64,000 bases of DNA from Hahella sp018986435 (GTDB lineage: Bacteria; Pseudomonadota; Gammaproteobacteria; Pseudomonadales; Oleiphilaceae). Below are positions 24,737-34,192 of this stretch, piece by piece. Where the stretch lies: the NCBI RefSeq assembly GCF_050749805.1, contig NZ_CP192738.1, positions 6,448,001 to 6,512,000 of the forward strand. Direction: 5' to 3'. The stretch's first letter is position 1. Each line of letters opens with the position of its first letter. A model generated the notes under the pieces. It saw only the letters and a list, made by a program, of their open reading frames with translations, searched no databases and was not told where the DNA came from. A program made the position numbers and the translations under genes.

Positions 24737-27700
24737 ATGCATCTGCTGGCGGCGCAACCAGGCGGTTTCAATGACGGCGAAGGGATCGTCGATCTGCAAC
24801 AAACGCCAGCGGATCTGGTGATTCTCACCGCGGCGGACGGCGCGCTTGCGCTGCTCGCCCAGGTGGCGGAGACGCTGCCGGATAATTATCCCAGCCTGCG
24901 GCTCGCCAACTGGATGCACCTGAGCAAACCAGCGGCGTTCGACCTCTATCGGGACCAGGTGCTGGACCACGCCAAAGTCGTGGTGCTGTCGCTGCTTGGC
25001 GGCGCGTCTTATTGGCCCTATGGACTGGAGCAATTGCAGGACTGGGCGCGGCGTCCCGGACGCACATTGATTGTGGTTCCTGGCGATGACAGCGAAGACC
25101 AGCAACTGCTGAACGGCGGCAACGTCGACGCCGCCTGCGCTCATCGCGTCTGGCGCTATTTGCGGGAAGGCGGACGCGGCAACAGTGAACAGCTGTTTCG
25201 CTATCTTGCGACCACTTTTTTCGATTGGAACCTGCCTTGGCTTGAGCCGCAGGTTATCCCACGCACGCTGATCTATCATCCACACATCGCCGACGCCACT
25301 CTCGAAGATTGGCGCAAGGACTGGCGTCCAGACCAGCCCACCGCGCTGTTGCTGTTCTATCGCAGCCACCTGCAGGAAGCCAATACCGCCATGTTCGACG
25401 GGCTGATTCGCGTACTGCAGGAACAGGGTTTGAACCCGCTGCCGCTGGCGGTAGCCTCCCTGAAAGAGGCCGCCTGTCTGGAAACCGTGGACCTGCTGTG
25501 CCAGCGCAGCGCGGCCACAGTGATTCTCAACACCACCGCTTTCGCGCTGCAAAACACCGGCAACGCCTCTCTCTCATCAACGCCCACTGACTATACCCAT
25601 CCACTGAGTGTCGACGTCCCTATTTTGCAGGTGATTCTGGCTTCCAGCAGTGAAGCGGACTGGCGCGAGCAAAGCGGCGGCCTGCGTTCCCGGGATATCG
25701 CCATGCATATCGCCCTGCCGGAACTGGACGGCCGGGTCATCACCCGCGCAGTGGGATTCAAAGACTCCGATTACTACAGCGAACGCTGTCAGCTGAATGT
25801 GGTGCGCTACGCGTTACAGGAAGAACGCGCCCGCTTCGTCGCCGAACTGGCGCTGCGCTGGAGTCGTCTGAGCGCCAAGCCCAACGCCCACAAACGTATC
25901 GCCCTGGTGCTGGCCAACTACCCCACCCGAGACGGCCGCATAGGCAACGGCGTTGGCCTGGATACGCCGCGCTCCACATTAAACCTGTTGCGTGGTCTGC
26001 AGGCGGCGGGATACCCGGTGTCGGATATTCCGGAAAACTCCGCTGCGCTGATCGAACAGTTGCAGTCATCCATCACCAATAATCCAGATACCCTTGAGCT
26101 GCTGCCTTGCCATCAAAGCATGGCCCTGGCGGATTACGAAGCCTGCTTCAATCGCCTGCCGGTGCGCTGTCGACAGGCTGTGCTGGAGCGCTGGGGAGCG
26201 CCGCAGCAAGATCCCAAATGTCGCGCCGGCAGGTTGATGCTGTCCGGCGTCCGCCTGGGGGAAACCTTCGTCGGCATTCAGCCTGCGCGGGGCTATAACA
26301 TGGACCTCGCCGCTAATTACCATGATCCCGACCTGATCCCGCCTCACAGTTATCTGGTCTTCTACTTCTGGCTGCGCCACGCCTACGAAGTCGACGCCAT
26401 CATGCATGTGGGCAAACACGGCAATCTGGAATGGCTGCCGGGCAAGGGCGTGGCCCTGTCGGAGCAGTGCTGGCCGGACATCGCCCTTGGCCCCATGCCG
26501 CATATCTACCCTTTTATCGTCAATGATCCCGGCGAAGGCGCGCAGGCCAAACGCCGCGCCCAGGCGGTGATCATCGACCATTTGATGCCGCCCATGACCC
26601 GGGCGGAAGTCTATGGCGAGCTGGCGGAGCTGGAGCGTATGGTGGACGAGTATTATCAGGCCATGGGCCTGGATGCGCGTCGAGAGAATCACCTGCGCCG
26701 AGAAATTCTGCAGAAAGCCCGCAGCGCCAACGTGCTGGCGGAGCTGTCGCGAGCAGGCGCGGTGCCGGACGATGACGCCGTACTGCAGGAGCTGGACACC
26801 TACCTCTGCGACATCAAAGAGGCGCAGATCCGCGATGGCCTGCATTGTCTGGGGGAACTGCCGGAGCCCGCGCAAATGCGCGATACCCTGACCGCGCTGG
26901 TGCGACTGCCTCGTGGGGAACAGCCTGATGATCGCGGCCTGTTGCATGCGCTGGCGGCGGATATGCAGATGTCCGTCAACGGCGATGACCCATTCGATCC
27001 CCTGCAACCGCAAGCTCGCCTCTGGCTGGGCGCACGGCCGCAGCCTCTGGTTGCGCTGCTGGAGTCAGTCTGGCGGACGGAACAGCATACGCGGGAACGT
27101 CTGGAACTGTATGCGCAACAACTGGTTGAGCAATATGTTCTGAGTGATGCGCCGTTAACCGCGCTGCGTGACAGCCTGCCCAGCGCCTCAGCCCTGCTCG
27201 CCTATCTGCAAACCGTACTGAAGCCTGCGTTGCAACGTAGCGCCGACAACGAGATTCAACACAGTCTGCGCGCGCTGGCGGGACGCTTCGTGCCACCCGG
27301 CCCCAGCGGCGCGCCCACCCGCGGACGTCTGGATACGCTCCCTACTGGACGTAATTTCTATGCCGTGGACAGCCGCGCGATTCCGTCCAAAACCGCCTGG
27401 GAGCTGGGTCAGGCCTCAGCGGAGCAAGTGGTGCTGCGCCACCTGCAGGAGCATGGCGATTATCCCAGGCAAATCGGGCTGTCGGTCTGGGGCACCGCCA
27501 CCATGCGCACTGGCGGCGACGATATCGCGCAAGCCTTCGCCCTGATGGGCGTGAAACCGGTGTGGGCGCCTGGCTCTCATCGTGTGGTGGATTTCGAAAT
27601 CATCCCCGCGTTCTATCTGAACCGTCCCCGCGTGGACGTGACGCTACGGGTGTCCGGTTTCTTTCGCGACGCGTTCCCCAATGTCATCAAACTGTTCGAC

Positions 27701-28552
27701 GCCGCCGTGCAAAAACTGGCGGAGCTGGAGGAGCCCGGCGACAGCAATCTCATTCAGCGCCATATCCGGGAACGGGAGGCGCAACTGACCGCCGCCGGCG
27801 CGTCAGCGCAAGAAGCCAGACGACAAGCGGGTTTCCGCGTCTTTGGCAGCAAACCCGGCGCATACGGAGCCGGGCTTCAGGGCCTGATCGACGAGCGTTG
27901 CTGGGAAACGCCAAACGACCTCGCCCGCGCCTACGTGCAATGGGGCGGCTACGCTTACGGTCAAAATGAGACGGGAGAAGAGGCCTTCGGTGCGTTCAGC
28001 TACCGCCTCGGCCAGTTGGAAGTAGTGATGCAAAATCAGGATAACCGGGAGCACGACATCCTGGATTCCGACGATTACTACCAATTCCAGGGCGGCATGA
28101 CCAATGCGGTCAGCGTGCTGCGGGGCGATGCGCCCAGCGTCTATCTCAATGACCACAGCAACCCCGCCGCGCCGAAAATACGCACGCTGAAAGAGGAGCT
28201 TAACCGGGTCGTTCGCTCACGGGTGACCAATCCCAAATGGATCGCCGCCATGCAGCGACACTCTTACAAAGGCGCTTTCGAAATGGCCGCCAGCGTCGAC
28301 TACCTGTTCGCCTATGACGCCACCACAGGGCTAGTGGACGACTACCAATACGCCCATGTCAGCGACGCCCTCGCCTTCGACGCCGCCAACCAGGCCTTTA
28401 TGCGCGAACACAATCCACAGGCGTTGCAGGAAATGGCGGAACGTCTATTGGAAGCGATGCAGCGTGGGCTCTGGCAAGAACCAGGGGATTATCGGGAGCG
28501 TATGGAAGCGCTGATATTGGAGCTGGATGAGCAGGCGGAGGGAAGTCTGTGA
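24737..28552 (+). CDS. cobN: Cobaltochelatase subunit CobN
   Basis: 1271 residues, the normal length of the large subunit of the ATP-dependent CobNST (late-insertion) cobaltochelatase, homologous to magnesium chelatase H. Recognisable blocks include LANYPTRDGRIGNGVGLDTPRS, YLVFYFWLRHAYEVDAIMHVGKHGNLEWLPGKG, NFYAVDSRAIPSKTAWELG, and MTGG-type GTATMRTGGDDIAQAF. CobS and CobT (or ChlI/ChlD substitutes) are not in the window. Directly follows cobW, probably one transcript. Confidence 0.95.
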   Translation: MHLLAAQPGGFNDGEGIVDLQQTPADLVILTAADGALALLAQVAETLPDNYPSLRLANWMHLSKPAAFDLYRDQVLDHAKVVVLSLLGGASYWPYGLEQLQDWARRPGRTLIVVPGDDSEDQQLLNGGNVDAACAHRVWRYLREGGRGNSEQLFRYLATTFFDWNLPWLEPQVIPRTLIYHPHIADATLEDWRKDWRPDQPTALLLFYRSHLQEANTAMFDGLIRVLQEQGLNPLPLAVASLKEAACLETVDLLCQRSAATVILNTTAFALQNTGNASLSSTPTDYTHPLSVDVPILQVILASSSEADWREQSGGLRSRDIAMHIALPELDGRVITRAVGFKDSDYYSERCQLNVVRYALQEERARFVAELALRWSRLSAKPNAHKRIALVLANYPTRDGRIGNGVGLDTPRSTLNLLRGLQAAGYPVSDIPENSAALIEQLQSSITNNPDTLELLPCHQSMALADYEACFNRLPVRCRQAVLERWGAPQQDPKCRAGRLMLSGVRLGETFVGIQPARGYNMDLAANYHDPDLIPPHSYLVFYFWLRHAYEVDAIMHVGKHGNLEWLPGKGVALSEQCWPDIALGPMPHIYPFIVNDPGEGAQAKRRAQAVIIDHLMPPMTRAEVYGELAELERMVDEYYQAMGLDARRENHLRREILQKARSANVLAELSRAGAVPDDDAVLQELDTYLCDIKEAQIRDGLHCLGELPEPAQMRDTLTALVRLPRGEQPDDRGLLHALAADMQMSVNGDDPFDPLQPQARLWLGARPQPLVALLESVWRTEQHTRERLELYAQQLVEQYVLSDAPLTALRDSLPSASALLAYLQTVLKPALQRSADNEIQHSLRALAGRFVPPGPSGAPTRGRLDTLPTGRNFYAVDSRAIPSKTAWELGQASAEQVVLRHLQEHGDYPRQIGLSVWGTATMRTGGDDIAQAFALMGVKPVWAPGSHRVVDFEIIPAFYLNRPRVDVTLRVSGFFRDAFPNVIKLFDAAVQKLAELEEPGDSNLIQRHIREREAQLTAAGASAQEARRQAGFRVFGSKPGAYGAGLQGLIDERCWETPNDLARAYVQWGGYAYGQNETGEEAFGAFSYRLGQLEVVMQNQDNREHDILDSDDYYQFQGGMTNAVSVLRGDAPSVYLNDHSNPAAPKIRTLKEELNRVVRSRVTNPKWIAAMQRHSYKGAFEMAASVDYLFAYDATTGLVDDYQYAHVSDALAFDAANQAFMREHNPQALQEMAERLLEAMQRGLWQEPGDYRERMEALILELDEQAEGSL

Positions 28553-28556
28553 GCAA

Positions 28557-28576
28557 CAGGCGCATGTACGCGCCTG
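28557..28576. terminator. Hairpin after cobN
   Basis: CAGGCGC (28557-28563) and GCGCCTG (28570-28576) with a 6-base loop, between the convergent cobN and GNAT genes. No T-tract on either side, so termination is uncertain. Confidence 0.35.
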
Positions 28577-28589
28577 CCGGGTTAATCAC

Positions 28590-29027
28590 TTAGTCGACCT
28601 TTTTTTCCATCAAAATCAGATTGTCTTTCCTGTCGATCAGGGCGAAGCCGTGACGACGGTACAGATTCTTTGATGGATTACAGACGAAGGTTTTCAGGCG
28701 GACGCTGGGCAATTCGCGCACCCAGGCGGCGGTGAACGCTCTTTGGATGGCCTGGCTGCCAACGCCGAGATTGCGGTAGGCGGGCAGTACGTGCATGTCG
28801 CGCACGATGCAGGCTTCTTCGTCAAACGCCAGACGCAACACCCCGACTTTCTCTTCACGATAAAAAATATCGTAATTTTCGTGGTCGCCCCAGTATTTCG
28901 AAACCCGCTCCGGCGTCCACTCCACTTCATACTTGTTGAAGTACTCCGCCATGCTCTCGCGGATCACCCGCTCGGCGAAGGATTTGTCATCGGATTCTCG
29001 GAAGTATACGTCCGTGTTGGCGTTCAT
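28590..29027 (-). CDS. GNAT-family N-acetyltransferase
   Basis: 145 residues. Motif A is DMHVLPAYRNLGVGSQAIQRAF (R-x-x-G-x-G, about 76-97), and NLYRRHGFALIDR is the C-terminal beta-bulge segment. ATG start. Substrate unknown. Convergent to cobN. Confidence 0.85.
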   Translation of the reverse strand: MNANTDVYFRESDDKSFAERVIRESMAEYFNKYEVEWTPERVSKYWGDHENYDIFYREEKVGVLRLAFDEEACIVRDMHVLPAYRNLGVGSQAIQRAFTAAWVRELPSVRLKTFVCNPSKNLYRRHGFALIDRKDNLILMEKKVD

Positions 29028-29233
29028 AGGGACAAAATACTAGTGTTGTTGCGGTTAATGGGCCGCCGATAATAGCTTTTCTGCGCCTGCAACGCCACCA
29101 CCCCAGGCTCAGAGCCCTGAAAATTAAAGGGGAAAGCGGCTTTTTATCATCTTTACGGTCTAAAACATCATCGCCAACCTAGACTCTAAGACCTAATACT
29201 TGAACATCGTTTATACAACCAAGATTGCAAGAA
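29028..29233. other. Gap between GNAT and yitT-like genes
   Basis: 206 bases, no gene or convincing site seen. The final part (29160-29230) is AT-richer. Confidence 0.4.
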
Positions 29234-29866
29234 TCATCTGACTCCCAGCTCGACACGGGACGATTCGCACTCTTCAGCTTCCACTCTCCGCAGCTGATCC
29301 CGCTTGTGATAACGCCCCACCACCCAGCTCAGCACCACAAATCCCATCAGGGACCACAGCAGCTCCCAGCCATTGAACACCCAGGCGCCGACGAGAGCGA
29401 CCAGACAGTCCGCGGCAAACAGGGTCTGCCCCGCCTGCAGGTCATAGCGGTGCTCCGCCCAGACCGCGACAATATTCACCCCGCCCAGGGAAGCGCCATG
29501 ACGCATGATCCAGGTCAGCCCCGCGCCAATCAGGCCGCCAGCGATCAACGCCGCCAACCATTGTGGCGTGGCCTGTAATGCAATCGACGCCATCAGCGCA
29601 TCGCTCAACAGACTGACAAAAGCGATAGCCGCCAATGACTTAAAGGTGAAGGCACGCCCCAAGGTAAGCCACGAAAGCACAAAGAAGGGGCAATTCAGCA
29701 GAAAAAACAAGCCGCCGAAACTCAGGGGAATCCAGTGTTCGATGATCAGCGCCCACCCGGCGACGCCGCTGACCAGCAAATGCGAACTGTTGAGAAAAAC
29801 CAGCCCTAAGGCTACGAGGGCGCAGCCCTCAATGATTGCCAGACCTTTACGCCACTGCACGGACAT
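29234..29866 (-). CDS. YitT-family membrane protein
   Basis: 210 residues with five to six helices. Family features include the N-terminal IIEGCALVALGLVFLNSSHLLVSGVAGWAL and the glycine-rich MRHGASLGGVNIVAVW block. Members are inner-membrane proteins without an agreed function. Ends in a charged cytoplasmic tail. Confidence 0.85.
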   Translation of the reverse strand: MSVQWRKGLAIIEGCALVALGLVFLNSSHLLVSGVAGWALIIEHWIPLSFGGLFFLLNCPFFVLSWLTLGRAFTFKSLAAIAFVSLLSDALMASIALQATPQWLAALIAGGLIGAGLTWIMRHGASLGGVNIVAVWAEHRYDLQAGQTLFAADCLVALVGAWVFNGWELLWSLMGFVVLSWVVGRYHKRDQLRRVEAEECESSRVELGVR

Positions 29867-30162
29867 CTACTGCTCCTGTATGTATGTGAGGATCGCTCAA
29901 TACGCCGCCGCGTCGATGCCGGGATCGCCGGCGCTGGCGCGGGTTGAATCAAAGGGGGCTTACAGCAATATCCGGACCAGCGCCAGGTTTCGCATCCAGG
30001 CCAGATCCAAACGCTCAACAAGCACAAAAAACGATCAACACAAAGCCTTAAGAGCTATAATTTATGAATCCGGCGGACAAATAGCTTTCTCACTATTTAT
30101 CCGCCTGCGCCTGCTCAGTCAGGCGCTGCCTGTGCGTTAAAAAGATGTAGGAGGGCGAGAAA
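29867..30162. other. Divergent gap before the ybaK-like gene
   Basis: About 300 bases holding the promoters of two divergent genes. AGGAGGG sits about 10 bases upstream of the ATG at 30163. No gene seen. Confidence 0.4.
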
Positions 30163-30672
30163 ATGTCTATTGCCTACCGAGTCAGACAGTACCTCAACAA
30201 TCAACAGATCTCCTATGACGTCACCCACCATGTTTATAGCGAAGGCGCAGTACAGACCGCCATCGCCGCCCATGTGCCTTTTAAGAACATGGCCAAGGCC
30301 GTGGTGATGGAGGATCATGAAGGCCGCCATCTGATGGCGGTGCTTCCCGCTATCAACAAAGTGCAGATGAGAAAGCTGGGCTCTCTCGTGCAGCGAGGCT
30401 TGAAGCTGGCGGATGAGAAGTCCCTGTCTTCCCTGTTCGACGATTGTTCCCTCGGCGCCATTCCCGCCGTCGGGCTGGCCTATCAGATGGAAACCATCGT
30501 CGACGACGAGCTGCTGCGTTCAGCGGAGTTATATCTGGAGGCGGGTGATCATCGGGATCTGATTCATATGAATCATCAGCAATTCGAAACGCTGGTGCGG
30601 GACTGCAAACATGGCGACTTCAGCGCGCCTATTGGCAGCCCCTCCGCTTTTCACATGTTCGGGCGTTGGTGA
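30163..30672 (+). CDS. YbaK/EbsC-family aminoacyl-tRNA deacylase
   Basis: 169 residues with the fold's signatures: KAVVMEDHEGRHLMAVLPA (Lys of the active site region) and DCSLGAIPAVGLAYQMETIVDDEL (the GxxPP-like loop reads GAIPA). Such proteins remove misacylated amino acids (Cys, Ala or Pro types) from tRNA. The subclass cannot be told from sequence alone. Strong AGGAGGG ribosome site. Confidence 0.85.
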   Translation: MSIAYRVRQYLNNQQISYDVTHHVYSEGAVQTAIAAHVPFKNMAKAVVMEDHEGRHLMAVLPAINKVQMRKLGSLVQRGLKLADEKSLSSLFDDCSLGAIPAVGLAYQMETIVDDELLRSAELYLEAGDHRDLIHMNHQQFETLVRDCKHGDFSAPIGSPSAFHMFGRW

Positions 30673-30687
30673 GCGCCGCGCGGGCGC

Positions 30688-31362
30688 TTAATCCTGCAGC
30701 CAGATCAACTGGTAAGAGCGCCCGTCCGTCTCATAGGCCAGCACGATAAAATCTCCTTCCCTGGTGACCTTCACGGGGGTTTCCTGCTGCGTCAACATGG
30801 CTGGCCCGACGCCACCTTCCATATCCAGCATCCAGTTGGAGCCGTCGAAATACAGCAGGCCGCTGCCAGTGTAGATATCGCGCAGGCCCTGGTCGTCGTA
30901 GGCGTTGAGCTCCACGAAGATCTGGTATTGGTCGACCTTGAGCGCGTATAGATCCATTCCGCCCACAAGATGCATTTGTTTGTTGTCGCGGGAATAACTC
31001 ATGAGTTCATAACCGCCCGCCGTTAATAGCGACGTTTTCGCTTGAATGGAAACCTGCGGCTGACTTTCCGACTGCGCCACGTCGGCGATTTTGTTGGAGG
31101 CGTCGGACATGCTCTCGATCCCCGCCGCCGGCGCCGGTAACTGGTTGAAGCCATATTGAGTGTTGTTGGTCAGTCGTGGAGCTAGCGCCATCCCGACGCC
31201 CGCCAGCAACAAAACCACGGTGGGCGCGTTGAAGTTCGCGTAGATGCCCGACTGCCGCGCTTCCGCGCCATGATTGGCGAGCTTGCCCCCGAAGAACAAA
31301 GCGACGCCGCTCAATACCAGCAACACGCTGGCGATGGTGATGACAGCATTGAGAGTTTCCAT
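30688..31362 (-). CDS. Membrane-anchored protein of unknown function
   Basis: 224 residues. Two helices at 5-27 and about 48-65, then a Ser/Ala/Gln-rich linker and a soluble C-terminal domain (about 105-224) rich in beta strands. No family recognised. Convergent with the ybaK-like gene with a 15-base gap. Confidence 0.72.
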   Translation of the reverse strand: METLNAVITIASVLLVLSGVALFFGGKLANHGAEARQSGIYANFNAPTVVLLLAGVGMALAPRLTNNTQYGFNQLPAPAAGIESMSDASNKIADVAQSESQPQVSIQAKTSLLTAGGYELMSYSRDNKQMHLVGGMDLYALKVDQYQIFVELNAYDDQGLRDIYTGSGLLYFDGSNWMLDMEGGVGPAMLTQQETPVKVTREGDFIVLAYETDGRSYQLIWLQD

Positions 31363-31563
31363 AATCCTCAGCCTTTATATTGTTATTGTCGCGTCGGCGC
31401 CGTTCAGGAACACATCGTCGCCTGTCAGGCGTCAGACAATTCGCCACTGATAGAGACTCTTGGTGATGTCTTATAAATTAGTCCTTTTTGTGACACAGTT
31501 CAAAAAATAATCACATAGAAGGCCAATAACGACACAAAGACGCGGGAAACGGTTACGAAGGGA

Positions 31564-32052
31564 TTACAAGGACGCGCTGATTGCAGAGACCTGATCGATC
31601 AACGCAATCTGGAACAAAGGCAGCTTACGGCCAGGGAAACGGGTGGAGTCGGAGTAGCCGATCAGAATGGCGCCAAAGGTTTCGTAAAACCCGGCGGCGT
31701 TGGGATCGCCCTGAATCATCATCAGGTGATAACCAGATTGATAAGCCCACAGCACCGCATGCTCCATCAGAGCGCGACCGACGCCCTGACGCATATAGTC
31801 CGGGCGCACGAACAACGCGTCCATCTCAGTACACACCGGGGACAGCGCGCGCAAAGAATAGAAACCGGCGATTTCACCGCTGCGGGCGACCGCCGTATAT
31901 ACCGTGTGTCGGGACATGTAGTCTTCGGAATAGGTCAATTCCGCGCGGCAGGCGTCCATAAACGCCTGGGAGTAGCCCCAGACCGCCTTGCTTTCCATGG
32001 CGATCTCACTCAATACAACACACTCTTCCGAGAAGGCTCGCCTAATCTTCAT
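31564..32052 (-). CDS. GNAT-family N-acetyltransferase
   Basis: 162 residues. ALFVRPDYMRQGVGRALMEHAV is motif A (R-Q-G-V-G-R, about 79-100), and NAAGFYETFGAILIGYSDS is the C-terminal element. Distinct from the two other GNAT proteins in the window. Substrate unknown. Confidence 0.85.
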   Translation of the reverse strand: MKIRRAFSEECVVLSEIAMESKAVWGYSQAFMDACRAELTYSEDYMSRHTVYTAVARSGEIAGFYSLRALSPVCTEMDALFVRPDYMRQGVGRALMEHAVLWAYQSGYHLMMIQGDPNAAGFYETFGAILIGYSDSTRFPGRKLPLFQIALIDQVSAISASL

Positions 32053-32215
32053 TGCCGATACTTCACACCAAACCTTGGCGAATCGTTAGCAAAACAAGCC
32101 CCAAGCCGGCCCGTCCGCAGGAAGACGGAGCGGAACGGACCGGCGCAGGCAACTCTTTAATAATTCGGAATTTTTTTGAGGGGACCCTATAGTGACACAT
32201 CCGGGCCCCGGAGTC

Positions 32216-32701
32216 TTAACAATATTTATGCTTATTTCGCAATCCCGCCGTCAGCGTGGCGAATCCGGCCAACCCCATCAGCGCCAAAGTAGATGGCTGC
32301 GGAACATAGGTCACCGGACCATTGTGATCAATCACCCACAGATTGCCGCCCAAATGCGAGAACAACCAGCGAATGGAGGCGACGTCTGACAACAGCAATG
32401 TGAACCAATACGGTTTGACCACCGGTTCAGCGCCGATGAAACGCGGCGCCCGCGCCTCCACCTGAAACATTTCCTGCACGTAGGCGTCCAGCCAGTCATC
32501 CGCCTCTCTCGACGCTTGCGCCTGACGCGGCTCATGCGGTCGATGTTCACTCACTGCAGCGCGACCTTGCTTAGCCATTTCTCCCGCCTGGATTTGCGAC
32601 GGGGCCCAAGTCGCCTCGTCCGCTTCCTCAATGACGGAAGCCTGTGTCATACCAGTCAATAACAGAGCGCCCAGAAAACCAAGAAGTGTCACCTTTCGCA
32701 T
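32216..32701 (-). CDS. Small secreted protein with PEP-CTERM-like tail
   Basis: 161 residues from the ATG behind AGGAGA. Signal peptide MRKVTLLGFLGALLLTGMTQAS. The mature part is short and not recognised. The end is YVPQPSTLALMGLAGFATLTAGLRNKHKYC: PQP in place of PEP, a hydrophobic helix and a basic end. This is the sorting signal of exosortase substrates, so the nearby exosortase (16390-17943) or another in the genome may process it. Confidence 0.82.
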   Translation of the reverse strand: MRKVTLLGFLGALLLTGMTQASVIEEADEATWAPSQIQAGEMAKQGRAAVSEHRPHEPRQAQASREADDWLDAYVQEMFQVEARAPRFIGAEPVVKPYWFTLLLSDVASIRWLFSHLGGNLWVIDHNGPVTYVPQPSTLALMGLAGFATLTAGLRNKHKYC

Positions 32702-32767
32702 TAATCGTCTCCTCTTACATTCTGCGGCGCTACAACGGTTCAACAAAAACTGCTGATAAGTTTTCAA

Positions 32768-33053
32768 GTTTCATACCAGAAAACCTGAATAACGCGGGCA
32801 ATCTGAAAAAGAATACCAATTAGAATAATTTCTCTTTTAAAAACAATGCATTGAAAGAAAATAAAAAATAGGAAACTACAATCAAAGCCAGCTTCGAGGC
32901 GGGAAAATCCATGGGAAGTCCTAGGCAAGACTTACAAAACCGTTGCAATAAAGTAACTGGACTTTGCGGAAGGCCGCTGAAAACAGCGGAAACGCCCGGC
33001 TTAGCCGGGCATGGGACGGTTGCAATACGGAAACGCCGAAGGGACCAAAAGTG
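32768..33053. other. Gap with a perfect hairpin
   Basis: 286 bases, AT-rich at 32790-32890. GCCCGGC (32994-33000) and GCCGGGC (33004-33010) flank a TTA loop. This could end the minus-strand alcohol dehydrogenase transcript, though the T-tract after it is only GTTTCC. No gene seen. Confidence 0.45.
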
Positions 33054-34073
33054 TCAGAATCCCTCCAACACGATCTTGCCAATGGCGGCGTCGCTCTCAA
33101 TCAGGCTGTGGGCGCGCTTCAGATTCTCCGCATTGATCTTGCCCAGATTCTGCTTCAGCGTCGTGCGCACTGCGCCTTCCTCCACCAGCTCCGCCACGCG
33201 ATTCAACAGGCGATGCTGTTCAATCATGTCCGCAGTTTCATAGAGCGAGCGGGTAAACATCATTTCCCAATGCAGAGACAGGCTCTTGCGCTTCAGAGGC
33301 ATGATATCGATCGGCGTGGAAGGATCGTCGATCAAGGCCAGACGACCCTGCGGCGCCAGCGCCTCTACAATGCTGCTGTAGTGCTTTTCCGTGTGGGTCA
33401 GGCTCGCCACATGAGTCACGCTGTCTATGCCGATGCGCTGTAACTCTTCGTGCAAAGGAAGGCGATGGTCGATGACATGATGCGCGCCCATGGCCAGCGC
33501 CCAATCGCGGGTTTCCTGACGCGACGCCGTGCCGATGATCACCGCGTCAGTCAGTTTGCGGGCCAACTGCAGCATGATGGAACCCACGCCGCCAGCGGCG
33601 CCGACTACCAGTAAGCGGGCGGGACCGGTTGAACCGTCCTGCTTGCCGATCTCCAGACGTTCAAACAGCATTTCCCAGGCGGTGATCGCCGTTAAAGGCA
33701 ACGCAGCCGCTTCCGCAAAACCGATATTGGACGGCTTGCGCCCGACGATGCGCTCATCGACAAGATGCAGTTCGCTGTTTGTGCCGGGACGGGCGATAGA
33801 GCCTGCGTAGTAGACTTCGTCGCCGGGCTTGAACAGGCTGACCTGATCTCCTACGGCTTTCACCACACCGGAAGCGTCCCAGCCGATCACCTTGTGAGCG
33901 TCTCCTTCCGCAGAAGAACTTCTACGCACTTTGACGTCTACCGGGTTAACCGCCACCGCCTTGATTTCCACCAACAGGTCGCGCCCTTGGGGTTGCGGGT
34001 CAGGCAGGGTGATGTCCAACAGTGATTCCGGATGATCGATAGGCTGCGCTTGCAGATAACCAATAGCTTTCAT
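33054..34073 (-). CDS. Zinc-type alcohol dehydrogenase / quinone oxidoreductase-like protein
   Basis: 339 residues of the medium-chain dehydrogenase family. GroES-like N-terminal domain (VNPVDVKVRRSSS, GWDASGVVKAVG, FKPGDEVYYAGS) and NAD(P)-binding domain with LLVVGAAGGVGSIMLQLA. The catalytic zinc ligands (Cys and the GHE motif) are missing, which fits a zinc-free quinone or enone reductase. Start at the ATG after CAGGAGC. Divergent from a LysR gene that probably controls it. Confidence 0.9.
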   Translation of the reverse strand: MKAIGYLQAQPIDHPESLLDITLPDPQPQGRDLLVEIKAVAVNPVDVKVRRSSSAEGDAHKVIGWDASGVVKAVGDQVSLFKPGDEVYYAGSIARPGTNSELHLVDERIVGRKPSNIGFAEAAALPLTAITAWEMLFERLEIGKQDGSTGPARLLVVGAAGGVGSIMLQLARKLTDAVIIGTASRQETRDWALAMGAHHVIDHRLPLHEELQRIGIDSVTHVASLTHTEKHYSSIVEALAPQGRLALIDDPSTPIDIMPLKRKSLSLHWEMMFTRSLYETADMIEQHRLLNRVAELVEEGAVRTTLKQNLGKINAENLKRAHSLIESDAAIGKIVLEGF

Positions 34074-34171
34074 GTTCGTGCTCCTGTGAAGGTGAATTCG
34101 GGACCGTAATGCGGCGATGAGGCATTCTCTCTCATTGACTGTTAACGAAAAACAGCCTATTAGTTGTTTCT

Positions 34172-34192
34172 TTTTCAAATATTTTTTGAAAA
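34172..34192. promoter_or_regulatory. Candidate LysR operator palindrome
   Basis: TTTTCAAA (34172-34179) and TTTGAAAA (34185-34192) form an 8-bp perfect inverted repeat with a 5-base spacer. It lies in the divergent promoter between the dehydrogenase and LysR genes. Its right arm reaches the first base of the LysR ATG. Confidence 0.5.
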
